NCBI GenBank assembly: GCA_958430865.1
Contig: CAUDNR010004601.1
Coordinates: 1-38,987, forward strand
DNA from: Entrophospora sp. SA101
Taxonomy: Eukaryota; Glomeromycota; Glomeromycetes; Entrophosporales; Entrophosporaceae
DNA: 38,987 nt
Reading direction: 5' to 3'
This document shows positions 10,594 to 20,650 of the stretch, one piece after another. Position numbers and translations under genes: made by a program. Position 1 is the stretch's first letter. Every line of letters starts with the position of its first letter. The notes below the pieces were generated by a model. That model had not been told where the DNA came from, did not search any database, and saw only the letters and a list, made by a program, of their open reading frames with translations.

Positions 10594-12023
10594 GTTTTTT
10601 TTTATTGCTAACTACTTTACTTGATTTAGAGTCCATTTTAGTTTTTTCTGATTCTATTATATACATTGTCACCACCACCACCACCAATTGAAAAAAAAAT
10701 CAACAAGCATTTGACTTGTCATAATTGTTGGAGAATTGTTGCTTTTTCCTACTTTTTTACTATTGATTTTTCTGGTGCCAAAAGGGTTCCACATGGTAAG
10801 ATTTCTGTTCAACATATGGCAACTAAGAATTAGGATAGAATTTATCATGTGGAATTATTGTAGAAAGTTAATATTGTATTATGTTAACAGATAGTTTGTT
10901 AATAGTTCAGGTTAAAATGTTTATTTTTTTTTGATGAAAGATAACTTTAAATTTTTATTAAATTTATTTAAATATCTACTTTTTTGGGGGTGAAATGTGC
11001 TTCCTTCTAATATATTTTCAAACTTTTTATAGTTATCATATTTTATTTTATTTTATAAGTTTTTTTTTCAAGTAATGAAGAACATAACAATATACATTTT
11101 ATTAGCCTAACTCTTGTATTATAAGCTTATGCTTATTTAAAAATAAATGTATTTTAAGAAGTCATTCCAAGATTATTCTTCAAATAATAGAATTACATGA
11201 CTTTTGTAATATTCACAGGATTCCATTATCTTACTCCTACTACTTTCATTATCACAAGATTAATCTTAAAATCTTATAAATTTTTAAAAAACCCACAAAG
11301 TGAACATAAAATTATATATATGGATAAGTGTATATATGAAAAGTAATAATAAGTATAATGGTTCTAACGAATATCAAAAAGCCATTGATTTTTTTGAAAA
11401 AGGTTGTGATTGTGGTTGTTCTTCAAGAATTCCCAAGGAGCAATTTACAGAATTAAGGGAATCCTTTCAAGCTCTCACTAAACCAGAACAAGACATATTT
11501 TTAAATGGCACAGATTAAAGCAATGGATGATGGATCAATAAGCACCAGCAGATGCCTTAAAAAGAAAAATAGATCTAATAAAAGAACTTTCTACCATTGA
11601 GATCACAATACACTACTTTGTCAAGAAACTTATCTCAATATGTTAGGAATTGGTAGAACTTACTTTGAAAATACCAGAAATCATTCGATAAACAATGGTC
11701 TTCTAGCAAGAGTTCATGGTAATATTAAAAGGATGCCTCAATGGAAAACTAAGATGGTTATTGACAAAAATGTTGCTGAAGTAGTAAAGAATTTTCTGGA
11801 AAATTATGCAGAAGTTCATGGCTTACCAAGTCCAGGAAAAAGCATTAATAGAATAACCCAATCAGTTATATTTTTACCAGCAGAAATGAGTTATAAATCA
11901 GTGTATAGAGATTTTCTGGGTGGTTTAGAAAAGGATAACAAATTGAAATCTTTAAAATATGATGCATTCAGAAAATTATGACATCAATTGACACCAGAAA
12001 TTCAAATTATGAGTCCAAGGACC
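10594..12023 (+). repeat. Long direct repeat, copy 2
   Basis: This is the partner of 5349-6778 at a constant offset of 5,245 bases. Identity begins sharply at the g preceding a nine-T run (10594). Past 12023 the transposase-like frame continues here, whereas copy 1 diverges and stops. No terminal inverted repeat was found at either border. Confidence 0.9.
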
Positions 12024-12660
12024 GACTTGTGTGATACTTGTCAACATTTTAGAGATGGTTTACATTATAATGCTTGTCAGGAGGAAGAAGCAAAAGATTT
12101 ACTTAAAAGATTTAAAGAGCATCTGTCCAAGGCAAAAGTAGAAAGAAATTATTACAATAAAAACACTAAATTAGCAGAACAAAGAAAATTAATTAATCAA
12201 AATTATTCAAAGGGTAAAACACAATATTGTAGTATTGATGCTACTGTTCATTATAGTTATGATTGAGCCCAAAATGTTCATGTGCCACATTTAGATCAAC
12301 AAGTAAGTAGAATTTATTATCTTAGTCCATGTAAAGTTCATTTATTTGGTATTCAAGATGAGGCAGTAAAAGAACAAATTAATTATGTTCTTAATGAAAA
12401 TGAAATCATAGGAAAAGGACCCAATGGCACTCTTAGTATGATTTTTGATGGAATTAAGGAAATGAATAAAGGTGAAAAGCATTTAAAGATTACTTGTGAT
12501 AATGCTGGGGGACAAAATAAAAATAATGTAACAATTTGATTTTATTTATATTTGGTAATTTGTGGTTATTATGAAAGCATTGAATTGAATTTCATGGTTC
12601 CAGGACATCCCAAATTCAAATGTGATGGTGTTTTCGATCTTATCGATATTTGAGGTTTTA
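11336..12660 (+). pseudogene. DUF7869-type transposase-like gene with in-frame TGA codons
   Basis: An N-terminal Cys-rich segment (EKGCDCGCSSRIPKEQF) is followed by a one-base frame change near 11503. A second frame then runs from ATG 11505 to about 12660. It shows GIGRTYFENT, VHGNIKRMPQWKTKM, YAEVHGLPSPGK, a zinc-binding TDLCDTCQHF, then the RNase-H-like core (SIDATVHYSYD, KITCDNAGGQNKNN, YYESIELNFMVPGHPKF). This layout belongs to transposase-like proteins with a DUF7869 domain, found in animals and fungi. The only stops in the second frame are TGA, at 11598, 11979, 12264, 12537 and 12651; the first four sit where Trp is expected (YH-DHN, KL-HQL, YD-AQNV, TI-FYLYL). One TGG Trp (MPQWKTK) is present. 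The end beyond CDGVFDLI looks eroded. It is either a pseudogene under the standard code or a gene maintained under a TGA=Trp code. Confidence 0.75.
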
Positions 12661-14378
12661 AAGTTATCATCAATAGGAGAAAAAGAAGAATCTCGAATTA
12701 AGAGGAAGCAAAGGAGGAAATGAATAATTTTGAATTGAATTATTGTAACTTTTGCAAATTTCATTATAATTACTATCTGGAATTGCTACTATAGCTACTA
12801 TTTCTTAATGTTATAGTTGTGATTACATCAGGAATTTTCTTCTGGCCCTGCCTAAATTTACTATGTTCATGTCTTTTGAGATAATCCTTTTTATAACTAT
12901 CGGTTGGTTTTGTTGCTGAACTTAATTTACAATATATAATTTATTAACAACTGATAGTTTATACTTTTGAATTCAACCCATTGACATTTGGTCGACCAAT
13001 TCATATTCATAGTTTTTTACTTATTTATTAGCATTTTATCTTTTTATCATGATTTTTTAAAAATATAAATAAATTATATAGACGTAATTAATTTAATTTG
13101 ACCAAAATATTTGTAAAATCATATCAAGAAAATCATTTTCTGTAGTTTGAAGATGAATTCAGCCGAACATAACAAGAGTTGATGCCATGTCACACATTAA
13201 TATTGTTACAATTATTAGTTGAAGAAAGATAATTGTAAGTATTTGATGATTTTTCTTCTGTTGGTGGATAGATTCTTTGTTTCAACCATTGGCCAAGAAT
13301 CCTTATGTTGTTGTCATTTTTATATATTGATGATTAATCTGGGCCATCTTTAATGTTCAAAGAAATTAAAAAATGCTTAATAAAAAATCATGATTTCGTG
13401 ACATAATAATAATGTTCATTTTGTTTGCAGTATGTTATAATGGTATGAACAAATTCTTTACCTATGATTTTATTTTTTGAATTATTAATTCATCTTTAGA
13501 ATTAAATCATTTATTTGTTCTCCACAATTACCAAATTTAAAATATTACAATGACCAAACTTTCTTTTAATCAATTCATCTACCATTAGGATTGATGACTT
13601 AAAAGTCCAAAGAAATTATTTGCTTTTTTAAACTAGGAAAAAACTCCATTGACTAATTAATACGATTTTGGCAAATCCACGTTTATAAATAAGTTGCAAA
13701 CAGATAAAAAAATAATTAATTAACAATTATTATCGTATACTTACTATCACTGTACGTAGCATATTAATATGGATTTTTATTAATTCGATTTAAACGAAAA
13801 ATGATAATTTTTATGCTAATATATAACAGAAATCAATTAATATAATTTAAAAAAAATAATTCATTGTAACAAATAATAACTTTGATATAGATGCATACGA
13901 ATCTCTTGACGTTCACAAATGTGATATTATTTAACATGTTGCCTTGCTCGTTTAAACATTACACGGCGAGAATGTTTTGATTCTTATATTATGTTTAACA
14001 TTGTTTATAATTGATAAAAAAGGCAACTTTTCTGCTGTTTTTCTTTTCTTTTTTTTAGAAGAACTCGAATTAGTTCAGTTTTTTGCGCCTCCTAAAATTT
14101 AAAATGGTAGTCACACGAATGGATTGATTTATCTTTAATTTGTATTTTTTTCAAGTGAATTGTGCTAAAGTGACATTTTCTTTTGTGATAAAGACATAAA
14201 TTGATATTCTAAAGTTTATTGCCACAAATAATTTCCAAGAAGTAAAAGAATCAATACTTTTAGGTACAATATAAAGAGTTTATATCTTTTTGATTAATAA
14301 TTAATATAAATAAATATAAATGTATGTGTGTAATATGTATGTGTATATGGATCATCTGATATAATAATAGTTGATACA
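12661..14378. other. 1.7-kb AT-rich stretch with no gene seen
   Basis: No exon series, RNA gene or clear repeat was recognised. Frames here are short. The leftmost part may be the eroded tail of the transposase-like element. Confidence 0.5.
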
Positions 14379-14875
14379 ATGAATACAATGGAATAAAATT
14401 TAAATAGCAATAACAATACCAACAACAATAATGAAGATAGTGATTATAATCAAAAAACTCAAACAGTCAAGATTTCCAAAGTAATAGTACATCAATCTCC
14501 ACCTTCTTCTTCATTGTCACCCTCATTGATAGTGACAAGTACACAACACAATTCATCAAGAATCAGAAATATTTACATAAAATTCAATGATAATGGACTT
14601 GGAGCAAAATTCGCTGTATTTTATAGATCAAACCAACAACTACTACCTACTACTAGCATATGTTGATCAAAATCAAGATTCATTAATATTATTTTCAGCA
14701 TTGATGGAAATTCCGTACAAAAAAACTTTAGATATTTTAATTGATGCATGCGAGAAGAAGATACTTTGAGGAAACTTGATGATAAAAAATTATCATTCGA
14801 ATATGTGTCATGCACGAAATGGATTGCTATTTCAAATATTTAAAGATGATGAAGGTCTTATTATAGCTTAGAATA
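14379..14875 (+). pseudogene. Decayed reading frame with Asn/Ser-rich N-terminus
   Basis: From an ATG at 14379 (a TAA follows after five codons) one frame stays open for about 90 codons, through an Asn run, the segments VKISKVIVHQSPPSSSLSPS and IYIKFNDNGLGAKFAVFYRS, to a TGA after TTSIC. A second TGA follows RYFN, then MREEDTLRKLDDKKLSFEYV. An overlapping frame (14587-14769) encodes FSALMEIPYKKTLDILIDAC. No single intact frame covers the region and the protein is not recognised. It is most likely a gene relic with indels; unannotated introns are possible. Confidence 0.35.
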
Positions 14876-15039
14876 TTATTCTCTTTAATAAAACAAATTG
14901 AACTTTAATATGATTTAAAATAGTCATTTTTATTAAGAATATTACTATTAGCAGTAAAAATAATAACTTGACACTTGCCAATATTTTAATTTTAATACCT
15001 CGTGTAGTTTAGAATAATTTTGTTGTTGCATTATTATGA

Positions 15040-15819
15040 TCATCTTGATAACGGAAAAATCTTTGATCTTTTAATACATTTACGCCTTTCATCCATAACT
15101 CCATTTTTAAATGCTAAATCATTAAGATTAATACATGGAATAACGTTTGTTGGCACCAATGACAAAATATCAAATTGTCCCTCCTCAATATTTGGTGATT
15201 TTGTTTTTGTGGTAATAGATGATGTTATCAATGATGAATTGTTTATTGACTCGTCTTTCTCATTGATTTCCTCTACCTTTTTACCCTTTACTTTTATTCT
15301 TACATTTTCTTCTTCTTTTTCTTTTTCTTCCTGTAGTTTCTGTTTTTTATTAGTTCTCTCCAATGAACTGTCAAATGATTTTCGTACTGATGATAGGTTT
15401 TTATCAGCAAAATTTTTCGAAGAAAATCCATATTCTTTGATAGAATGATTATTTTTATCATCGTTAGCATTATTGGAGTTATAGATTAAATTATTATTTC
15501 CCATCATAGTATTCTTTGTTCTTTGTCTTTTTGCTTCTCTTATCACCTCGTCATTTCTTTCAATCACCACTACACACTTGTTTTTCTTCAGTGCATGGCT
15601 AATAGACTTGCAGATATCGCTTCCACTTCCACTACTAGCAACGCTACTACTATTGATTTCATTATCCTCGCAATAACTATTGCTTTTGCCTTTGTTGTTA
15701 CTTCTTGTATTTCTTGTATTCCTTGTATTTCTTGTATTAATAATATTGCTAGGATGATGTGAGATTTCAACTTTCATTTTTTTACGCATTGACATGATTT
15801 TTTTCCACAAATAAAACAA
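15040..15819 (-). CDS. Low-complexity basic protein with NTR tandem repeat
   Basis: This is an uninterrupted 259-codon frame, long for this base composition, with a start context MFYLWKKIMSMRKKMK. It carries four tandem Asn-Thr-Arg triplets near residue 30, encoded by an aatacaaga repeat. There are Lys/Arg clusters that could be nuclear localisation signals (REAKRQRTKN, ERTNKKQKLQ) and a charged, probably coiled stretch (EEKEKEEENVRIKVKGKKVEE). The C-terminal FDILSLVPTNVIPCINLNDL is of more ordinary composition. No catalytic domain is visible and the product is not recognised. The frame may continue through an unpredicted 3' exon. Confidence 0.5.
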   Translation of the reverse strand: MFYLWKKIMSMRKKMKVEISHHPSNIINTRNTRNTRNTRSNNKGKSNSYCEDNEINSSSVASSGSGSDICKSISHALKKNKCVVVIERNDEVIREAKRQRTKNTMMGNNNLIYNSNNANDDKNNHSIKEYGFSSKNFADKNLSSVRKSFDSSLERTNKKQKLQEEKEKEEENVRIKVKGKKVEEINEKDESINNSSLITSSITTKTKSPNIEEGQFDILSLVPTNVIPCINLNDLAFKNGVMDERRKCIKRSKIFPLSR

Positions 15820-16012
15820 ATAAAAAAAAGCCGATCTGCATTTTCAAAAAAATTTTTTGAGGTCACCATATATGGAGATGATTTTCATCCTAGCCTTGAC
15901 TAATGCTAATCTAACAAGTTTCTTCTACACACAATCACCAAAAAATAAACAAGGGAGGACCATTCAAAAATACCAAAAGCGTCAAAGATATTACTGAAGA
16001 TATATAAAATCA

Positions 16013-16168
16013 ATGCATACATTCACATTATTAAGAGATAGATTTAAAGGACTTGGTGAAAAAGTCAAAAAGATTGTTGATGCAAAAAACCAAATTGGTC
16101 AGAAGATTTTTAATACAAAAGCTCAAATTACAAAGAAGGTAGACGGTTATAGAAAAGAAAAATTATAA
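16013..16168 (+). CDS. Small Lys-rich ORF (51 aa), possible gene remnant
   Basis: The frame MHTFTLLRDRFKGLGEKVKK...KKVDGYRKEKL looks like an amphipathic helix. A tatataaa stretch lies directly upstream. One base out of frame, the preceding 60 nt also read as plausible protein (GGPFKNTKSVKDITEDI). It may therefore be the tail of a larger gene with a frameshift. Not recognised. Confidence 0.3.
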   Translation: MHTFTLLRDRFKGLGEKVKKIVDAKNQIGQKIFNTKAQITKKVDGYRKEKL

Positions 16169-17434
16169 AGATTGAACAGACTTTAAAAAATATTGGCTTT
16201 TAAAATATAATAAAATTCCTTTTATTATTGCCATGATTCTGTTGCTATCAAAAAATATGAATATTTATTATGCGTGTATAATAAATTTTTTTCGTGAAAC
16301 AAACTCTCTATATATTACTATATGTATTAAGTAATTAAAATAGCTACTGAAAATCAATCAATGTATACTATTTGATTAATGCTAATATATAAATAAATTA
16401 ACATGATTATTCGCTTTGATTTGATTCAGATCGATATACACATAAATAATGAATGAATTATAGTAAGAATTAGAATTCGTTGAAACGCAATTGATAATGA
16501 GTGGAAACATGCGAAATATTCTGTACCTAAACATACAGAAACAGTAGCAGTAGATGTTTTCACTATTAAAATGCTCATGTAAAGAAGGAGCTTGGACAAT
16601 AGAAAAAAAAAAGGACTATAACGTGAAAAAAAAGCAATTTTGACCACTCCTTGTCATTATGTAAATCATCATCTTTGACTTAGAAAACCATATCTACTTT
16701 GCACAGCAATATTTTGAGATATTATTTCGGGAGAGTATTAGAATTTTCCTAATGCATTCTCTGTATTAATATGTTTTTCCATATTAATATTCATTCTGCC
16801 GCATCCATTCAGTATCAATACTGTACATAATTTTTTACACAGAAATTTGTTGAAATGAGTTTGACTGAATTTTTCTTTTTTTAAAATATAATATCAATTT
16901 GAAAATCTTGTTTGATTCGAATCCAATTTTTTTCATGATCCGTTCGGAACCTTATTCTCTGATTTGTCTTTCTTCCAATTACTTGTGAAAATGTAATTTA
17001 ATTTTACATCATATTTTGGTACCCAATGTTTCCTATCAGCATTGATCATATTCATCTTTTCGAAATTCAAAATGATCGTATTCTTTTAATTTGCCATTCT
17101 TTTTAGTATATGTGGAGCGTACTGCAGCAAACCAGCAGACAAAGTGAACATTATGTCACAAAGAAATTCCATGCTCAATATCATTTACTACCGTTTTACA
17201 TAATGATAATTAGCAATGTAAAAATTGATTCTTTTTATTATGTGATTAGAATTTGAACTCTTTTTTTATCATTTCATATCAGCGAGTATAATCTTTAATT
17301 ATTTTTATGAGATTAAGTAAAAGAGAATAATAAATTTTTTAATTATGTGTGATCACTTTATTTTAAACAATTTATATAAACACATCGATTAAATGCAAAC
17401 TCGAAACCTTCCCAATCAAGTGCGTCTGACTGTG
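16169..17434. other. 1.2-kb stretch with no gene seen
   Basis: AT-rich. It contains a short palindrome around 16764-16790 (tattaatatg-tttttc-catattaata) and the diverged dispersed-repeat copy at 17105-17180. No supported exon was found. Confidence 0.5.
17105..17180 (+). repeat. Dispersed repeat, diverged copy
   Basis: It has the motif order atatgtggagcgtactgcagc, ccagcagacaaagtgaacat and a following caatat. This parallels 18783-18860 and the minus strand of 191-285. Confidence 0.5.
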
Positions 17435-17879
17435 TCAGTTTGTTGATTCTACAAGCTGAATGGCATATACCCGGAATTCCAGGCTGATGGCGAGTCCTTT
17501 ATAAGAAAAGGAAAAAAAACATGAAAAAATTAGATAGCTGATGTTAAGTGATTCAAATACACGAAATAAAATTTTTTCATGGGGGCAATCTATTCTCACA
17601 ACTTGTAAGTATTCTACAAACATTAAATACAAATACCGAGTTGAGATTATTGACATTTGCTCCTCAATTTGTTGTAATAAATGCAATGACAGCTGTTTTC
17701 GTTTGGCCTGGAACACCATTTCGACATCCAGGCATAGTAGCGACATCATTAAATCCCATATCGTTCCATTGGATGACAATCGCTGATCATCGACTCTCAT
17801 AATTTTTTTCATGGCATAAAGAACAGTGGTAGCAATTTCATCATCTTGAAGTACAGCAGGAAGAGCTGAAGGCACTAAA
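17435..17879 (-). pseudogene. Ambiguous ORF region, open on both strands
   Basis: A 146-codon minus-strand frame preceded by an acceptor-like atttag reads ALPAVLQDDEIATTVLYAMK...MRVDDQRLSSNGTIWDLM. A second minus frame reads NDVATMPGCRNGVPGQTKTA and is interrupted only by TGA. The plus strand also has frames of about 80 codons here (NAMTAVFVWPGTPFRHPGIV). The GC-richer composition suggests real former coding sequence, but I cannot decide which frame or name the family. It is probably a decayed gene or element fragment. Confidence 0.3.
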
Positions 17880-18417
17880 TACTACTCGATAATTGCTTCC
17901 AACATTTATACTATACATCAGGAATATTAGCCATTATCCTGCCTACCTGTATTGCATTTTCTAGCTACCTTTCTACTGCTGTTTCATTCACTACAGTTTG
18001 TGAAAGTGGTTATCTAAAGTATAGTTAATTTAATTATTTTACAATAAGGCAATATTGAAAAAAAGAATACCTTTTCTGCAAAGATATTTGAGAATTTTTG
18101 ACATGTTAAGAAATTTAAATAAATTTTAAAAGTGTTGGATGTGGAATTTTTGTATAAAGTTTATTACAACTTCATTCTATCTCATATAACAAACATCTAC
18201 TTTTTGATGCATAAATAAATACCTACAATTATAGGAAATGAGATATATAATGTCGAATCAGGTCATTATCGTTTGTTTTATTAGGTAGCAAGATTAATAT
18301 TATGTTATTCTGAAAAAATTATTAGCATTTATATTGTATTTGTTAGTCAATATGAGATTAGAGTTTAAACAGAAAAGAGAAACCATACTTTTTTATATGC
18401 GGAAAATAGAACATTAT

Positions 18418-18641
18418 TATATGGGGACTTTTCAATAGAAACAGACCATGTTGTGAAAATGATGTTTTGAAAAAAGATCAGCATTTCAGTAATAAACTTT
18501 AATGGAAAGGTACCTCAAAATTTTATCGAGCAAAATGGGTATAGTTTCTAAACCAAAAATATTCTACGCAAGAAATTATATATAACAGCTATACTAACTC
18601 AAAATTACTTTGGTCCGTTTTTATTGAAAAACCCCATATAT
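18418..18641. mobile_element. ~224-bp MITE with TA-flanked inverted ends
   Basis: The left end is tggggacttttcaatagaaa followed by cagacca. The right end, reverse-complemented, is tggggtttttcaataaaaac followed by ggacca. Both ends abut TA-rich flanks (tata|tgggg ... cccca|tata). The right 145 bases reappear inverted at the end of the window. No coding frame is present. Confidence 0.65.
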
Positions 18642-18760
18642 GCATTACAGGCCGCACAAATATATCAACCGACCATTTACGCATGCTAAATGTACTATGA
18701 ACTTTGAATTACATGCATGAAATGTGTGGATCATATGGGAATGATAGGACCCGGCTTTAA
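18496..18760 (+). repeat. Inverted-repeat partner of the window's right end
   Basis: Bases 18496-18668 match the reverse complement of 38815-38987 almost perfectly. Similarity then continues at a lower level to about 18760 (partner down to about 38705). The match is cut at the right edge of the window, so its true length is unknown. Confidence 0.85.
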
Positions 18761-18782
18761 TATGTGTGACAAATCGTGTGAC

Positions 18783-18860
18783 TGTATATGGAGCATACTG
18801 CAACAAAACCAGACAAAGTGAACATTGATATTACCAAGAATTTCAGGGATCAATATGTTT
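18783..18860 (+). repeat. Dispersed repeat, copy 3
   Basis: It contains tgtatatggagcatactgca, an acaaaacc core, aaagtgaacattgatattac and tttcagggatcaatatg. These are the same blocks as 191-285 (minus strand) and 17105-17180. Confidence 0.6.
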
Positions 18861-18955
18861 GTCTAACATTACAACTGTATTGCCAATGTGATGTGATCAT
18901 GATATTTGTCTAGACAAAAATATTTAATATGAAACTCATTTACATTAGGTCTACT

Positions 18956-19182
18956 ATGGAACCAAAAAAATACAGCACCATTAGAAGTATTTTAAAAAAG
19001 GAACAAGGTGAAAAAATTGCTCCTTATGTTTTCAAATAAACGATACTCAGACACTTGAAGCTTATCTAAGAAAAGAAAGTATTATCTATGAAATTTACCA
19101 AGAAGAAAGAAAAATAATAAGTGTTAGAAAAAGAAAACATCATAATGATGCGTTATTACCTAATAAAAGCAAAAATCTTTAA
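18956..19182 (+). pseudogene. Short Lys/Glu-rich frame with one frameshift
   Basis: An ATG follows an acceptor-like tacattag. The frame reads MEPKKYSTIRSILKKEQGEK and stops after PYVFK. One base out of register the coding character continues (NDTQTLEAYLRKESIIYEIY, then KKRKHH-like basic residues) to a TAA at 19180. This suggests a single-base deletion in a T run. Not recognised. Confidence 0.35.
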
Positions 19183-19274
19183 AAGGAAAATAACTACCAT
19201 TTTCTTTGATAGTTGGAATGAATTTTAATTTATACAGAATACTCTTTAAACTACTTTCTCATTTTCAATCAAGA

Positions 19275-20000
19275 TCATCTTTTAGTCTCTTTAACTTCAA
19301 TTTGAGCAATTTGATCATTCTGTTGATCTTTTAATTTCCTGTTTTCCTCTTCTAGTTGTTTAATTCTTTCTTCTAAACCCTTTACCTTATCTAATAATTA
19401 CTGTTTTTGCTTTTTACTTCACTCTTCAGATTTTTCCTGAAACTTGGCTACTTCTTCTCTTTCAATTTTTAATTCTTCTTTGGTAATTGATAACTCTTTT
19501 TCTAGTTCTCTAGCTCTATTTTCTAGGCGAAAACTGAAAGCTTGTGAAAGTAGTTCTTTGTCAGAAAGTGGTTGAGTTGATTTAGTTTTTAAATGACTAC
19601 AAAAACATCTGTTTCTATTATAGATGCTGGTCGCAATTCTTGGTGATGGTTTGCAACACCTGGTTGCAACCACCTTTGCGACCACTTTGGTCTCCTTTTT
19701 TGGATTGCGACATGGAACACTAGTTTCTATTCCTTTTTAACCTACCACATTTCTCACATCATGGAGGAATATTATTATCATAATTGTTTTTACATTCACC
19801 ACAGATAAAGACAATGTCAGAATAACCATCAGGAGTATTACAAGCCACCATTTGATGAGTAGCAAGAGCAGTATCAAAATTAAGGAGAGCACCTCCCCTC
19901 TCTGTAATTCAGTTTCATCATCATATTATCAGGGGAGAAAGTCAATTTAGCCTTATATATGTGAGGAAAGATTGTAGTGTTTTAAATAAAGTGATGCACT
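19275..20000 (-). pseudogene. Zinc-ribbon/coiled-coil protein relic split by a small element
   Basis: Read on the minus strand, the relic shows IYKAKLTFSPDNMMMKLNYR, a one-base shift in a G run, then LLNFDTALATHQMVACNTPD and a four-Cys zinc ribbon (FICGECKNNYDNNIPP, a TGA, then CEKCGRLKRNRN). A 103-bp element interrupts it at 19620-19722. It resumes as RCFCSHLKTKSTQPLSDKEL and a long coiled coil (ENRARELEKELSITKEELKI; GLEERIKQLEEENRKLKDQQ). In-frame stops are TGA after IPP, TGA after EKSEE, TAA after KKQKQ and TAA before the first block. With two kinds of stop, an indel and an insertion, it is a pseudogene. The parent family is not named; it looks like a multicopy accessory gene. Confidence 0.6.
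19620..19722. mobile_element. 103-bp hAT-like MITE with 8-9 bp target duplication
   Basis: The element runs from atagatgctggtcgcaattc to ggattgcgacatggaacact-a. Its ends form an imperfect inverted repeat (tagatgct-ggtcgcaattc against tagtgttccatgtcgcaatcc). It is flanked by gtttctatt at 19611-19619 and 19723-19731. A duplication of 8-9 bp with TAG/CTA-like ends suggests hAT or Mutator mobilisation. It interrupts the zinc-ribbon pseudogene. A second, partial copy is at 1-78. Confidence 0.75.
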
Positions 20001-20498
20001 TGAACACTTGAGATTTACAATGATCAAATGTTATATATTGAAATGTGTTTCCAAATTGTTCAGGTGCTATTTTTTTTTTTATATTCATGCTGCCTTTTTT
20101 TGTTTAATATCATGCTTAATGTTAATAGTGATTATGAAAAGCAAAATGATACCAAACGTTTGTTGTGGTAAGTAACTTGATTTCAACCATAATCATAGGT
20201 ATCTGGTTAACAAACTGCACCATTCCTCCTTCACTACAATACCATGCATGCCAAATAATATTATGTTACTGGTGAATGAACGCTTGTCTTGGACAACTCT
20301 TCATCTATAAAAAAAAATTTTAATTTGTGTATTCTGGGGAAAAAAAAATAGGGGTACATAGGCAAACTCAATGAGTTGGACACTTGATAAGTCAGATTTG
20401 GCTTAACTCAGACAAAAATTTCCAGCCCTTTTTTTTTTATATTTAAAAATCTCTTGATAAGTCAGACACACATATAAACTCTCGTTAAGCTGTAAGTA
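20001..20498. other. Spacer with no gene seen
   Basis: AT-rich with several A and T runs. Two short copies of cttgataagtcaga (20382, 20452) lie about 70 bp apart. No supported exon was found. Confidence 0.4.
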
Positions 20499-20650
20499 AA
20501 GCTCCAAAAGGTTCAGTTTCGGTTCAGTCCGGTTTCGGATTCTAAAAAGTCAAACTGAAAAATTTCGGTTTGGTTCGGTTTCGGTTTACTCTTTGAACCA
20601 AATTGAAACCGAACCAGAATTTTCGGCTTGAATCGAACTGTTCAGAGCTT
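20499..20650. repeat. Fold-back of ggttcggtttcggtt repeats
   Basis: The left arm starts aagctcc and carries ggttcagtttcggttcagtc and ccggtttcgg. The right arm carries the complementary ccaaattgaaaccgaacc and ends gagctt. The two halves form an imperfect palindrome of about 150 bp, so this is a fold-back element or a degenerate MITE. No coding content. Confidence 0.6.

Noticed and set aside
10412..10687. Minus-strand 91-aa ORF
   Set aside because: It crosses the border of the 1.43-kb direct repeat, so it joins unrelated sequences; at most a fragment.
16890..16950. Possible tRNA T-arm-like gattcgaatcc
   Set aside because: No acceptor stem, D-arm or anticodon arm could be fitted around it.
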